Below, in pieces: positions 4,424 to 5,083 of a stretch of 5,083 nucleotides of DNA. Numbering within the stretch: the first letter of the stretch is position 1; each line of letters opens with the position of its first letter. Both the position numbers and the translations under genes were made by a program. The notes below the pieces were generated by a model. That model worked only from the letters and a program-made list of their open reading frames with translations. It was not told the origin of the DNA and did not search any database. The DNA comes from Candidatus Bathyarchaeota archaeon. Its GTDB lineage: Archaea; Thermoproteota; Bathyarchaeia; Bathyarchaeales; Bathycorpusculaceae. The stretch is from NCBI GenBank assembly GCA_016649625.1, contig JAENXI010000081.1:1-5083 (forward strand), written 5' to 3'.

Positions 4424-5083
4424 CTATGTTTTCGCGTTTTTTATCCAGGTTTGGATTTGTTCGATTGTTGGTTTGTCAGTTTCTTGGAGTTTTCCTTCTT
4501 CTAGTTGAGTTTTGAAGATTTTGTTTATTTTCTGGCTTAGTTCAATTGGGTCTTGGTTTGCCAGTTCTTTTCTGTCGGCGATGTTGGCTGCTTCTAGTAG
4601 AATTATGTCTTTTTCGTTTACAGCTGGGACCATTGAGAGTTGAGCTATTCCTTGTAGTTTTTGTACTGTTTTTTGGGTGGTGCTTGTTTTTTCTGCGATT
4701 ACTTTGGGGTCCTCCATTACTAGTTGACCTACTGTTGTTATTCCCATTTCTTGTAGTTCCTTATTTGTTGTGGGGCCTATTCCGCGTACTTTTTCTGGGT
4801 TTGATTGGCTTGTGAGTTGGGGTTGTGGTTGGACAAATTGGTTTTCTAGGTTTGTTAGTTTTGTTTGGATGTTTGTGATTTCGACTTTTTGTTTTTGGAT
4901 GGTTTTTGCGGTTTTGTTGGTTGTTTGTTCTTGTGTTTTTATTGTGGTATCTATTTGTGTGAGTTGTTTTTCTATTTGGGTTTTCAGTTGAGTTAATTGA
5001 TTTGTGAATTTGGCGTTTAGGCTTGTGTGGAACTCTTTTAGCATTTCTGCTTGTTCGCTAAAACCTTCTGTGAGTTGTTTGTC
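4424..5083 (-). CDS. Coiled-coil protein with tandem helix-hairpin-helix (DUF4332) domain, 5' end outside the window
   Basis: The frame is open to the right edge, 13 codons beyond the first internal Met (5042-5044), which has no ribosome-binding site; the real start is probably outside. Counting from that Met, residues about 1-70 form a Gln-, Thr- and Lys-rich coiled coil. A short PQPQ linker follows, then a C-terminal domain starting at VRGIGPTTNKELQEMGITTV (86-105), a classic helix-hairpin-helix Gly-Ile-Gly turn. A degenerate second copy follows at about 140-165, and the protein ends in WIKNAKT, as DUF4332 proteins do. Such domains usually bind DNA non-specifically or act as structural scaffolds. 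A role in chromosome organisation or repair is only a possibility. It ends with TAG exactly where family members end. Its Thr/Gln richness, where many coiled coils have Glu/Lys, matches the strong G+T bias of the opposite strand. Confidence 0.8.
   Translation of the reverse strand, partial: DKQLTEGFSEQAEMLKEFHTSLNAKFTNQLTQLKTQIEKQLTQIDTTIKTQEQTTNKTAKTIQKQKVEITNIQTKLTNLENQFVQPQPQLTSQSNPEKVRGIGPTTNKELQEMGITTVGQLVMEDPKVIAEKTSTTQKTVQKLQGIAQLSMVPAVNEKDIILLEAANIADRKELANQDPIELSQKINKIFKTQLEEGKLQETDKPTIEQIQTWIKNAKT

Noticed and set aside
4546..4991. Long plus-strand frames opposite the DUF4332 gene, rich in Leu, Val, Phe and Trp.
   Set aside because: These are shadows caused by the G+T-rich template strand; the minus-strand frame has clear domain motifs.

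Overview
The window looks like a low-GC archaeal chromosome, most likely Bathyarchaeia (Bathyarchaeota/MCG). This is inferred from gene content, not from a marker gene. The supporting signs are an exported Ig-like protein of a type I associate with these archaea, DUF998 and DUF4332 relatives, a LemA-HtpX pair, TTG starts, archaeal-style TATA elements and T-run 3' ends. There is no tRNA, rRNA, CRISPR array or transposase gene.

Layout. Positions 1-434 hold the 3' part of a secreted or membrane-anchored beta-sandwich protein. Positions 435-1121 look empty in terms of intact ORFs, but the minus strand at 652-933 is a decayed DUF998 membrane-protein gene with an in-frame TAG, a probable frameshift and no C-terminal half. 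Positions 1122-2575 are a two-gene operon, lemA-htpX, whose reading frames overlap by one base. Positions 2576-3023 are intergenic, but 2748-2924 fold into one long nested structure ending in a U-run hairpin, with a promoter-like element just upstream. This is the best candidate here for something undescribed: a stand-alone structured RNA, or less likely a folded miniature element. Positions 3024-3731 encode an unrecognised protein with a zinc-protease HExxH motif. Positions 3907-4176 encode a small two-helix membrane protein. Positions 4177-4419 are a broken N-terminal piece of an ATP-grasp-type enzyme. Positions 4424-5083 on the minus strand are the 3' part of a gene for a coiled coil followed by tandem helix-hairpin-helix (DUF4332) motifs.

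LemA and HtpX are both membrane-anchored and probably act together in envelope quality control. The other genes appear to be independent units. Three of these, the RNA candidate and the genes at 3024 and 3907, share the promoter-like string AAACTATWAT at plausible distances. Two decayed genes in about 5 kb suggest ongoing gene loss or rearrangement. Both carry or follow an in-frame TAG, which raises the question of UAG recoding, but single-base lesions and a normal-looking terminal TAG elsewhere argue against it.
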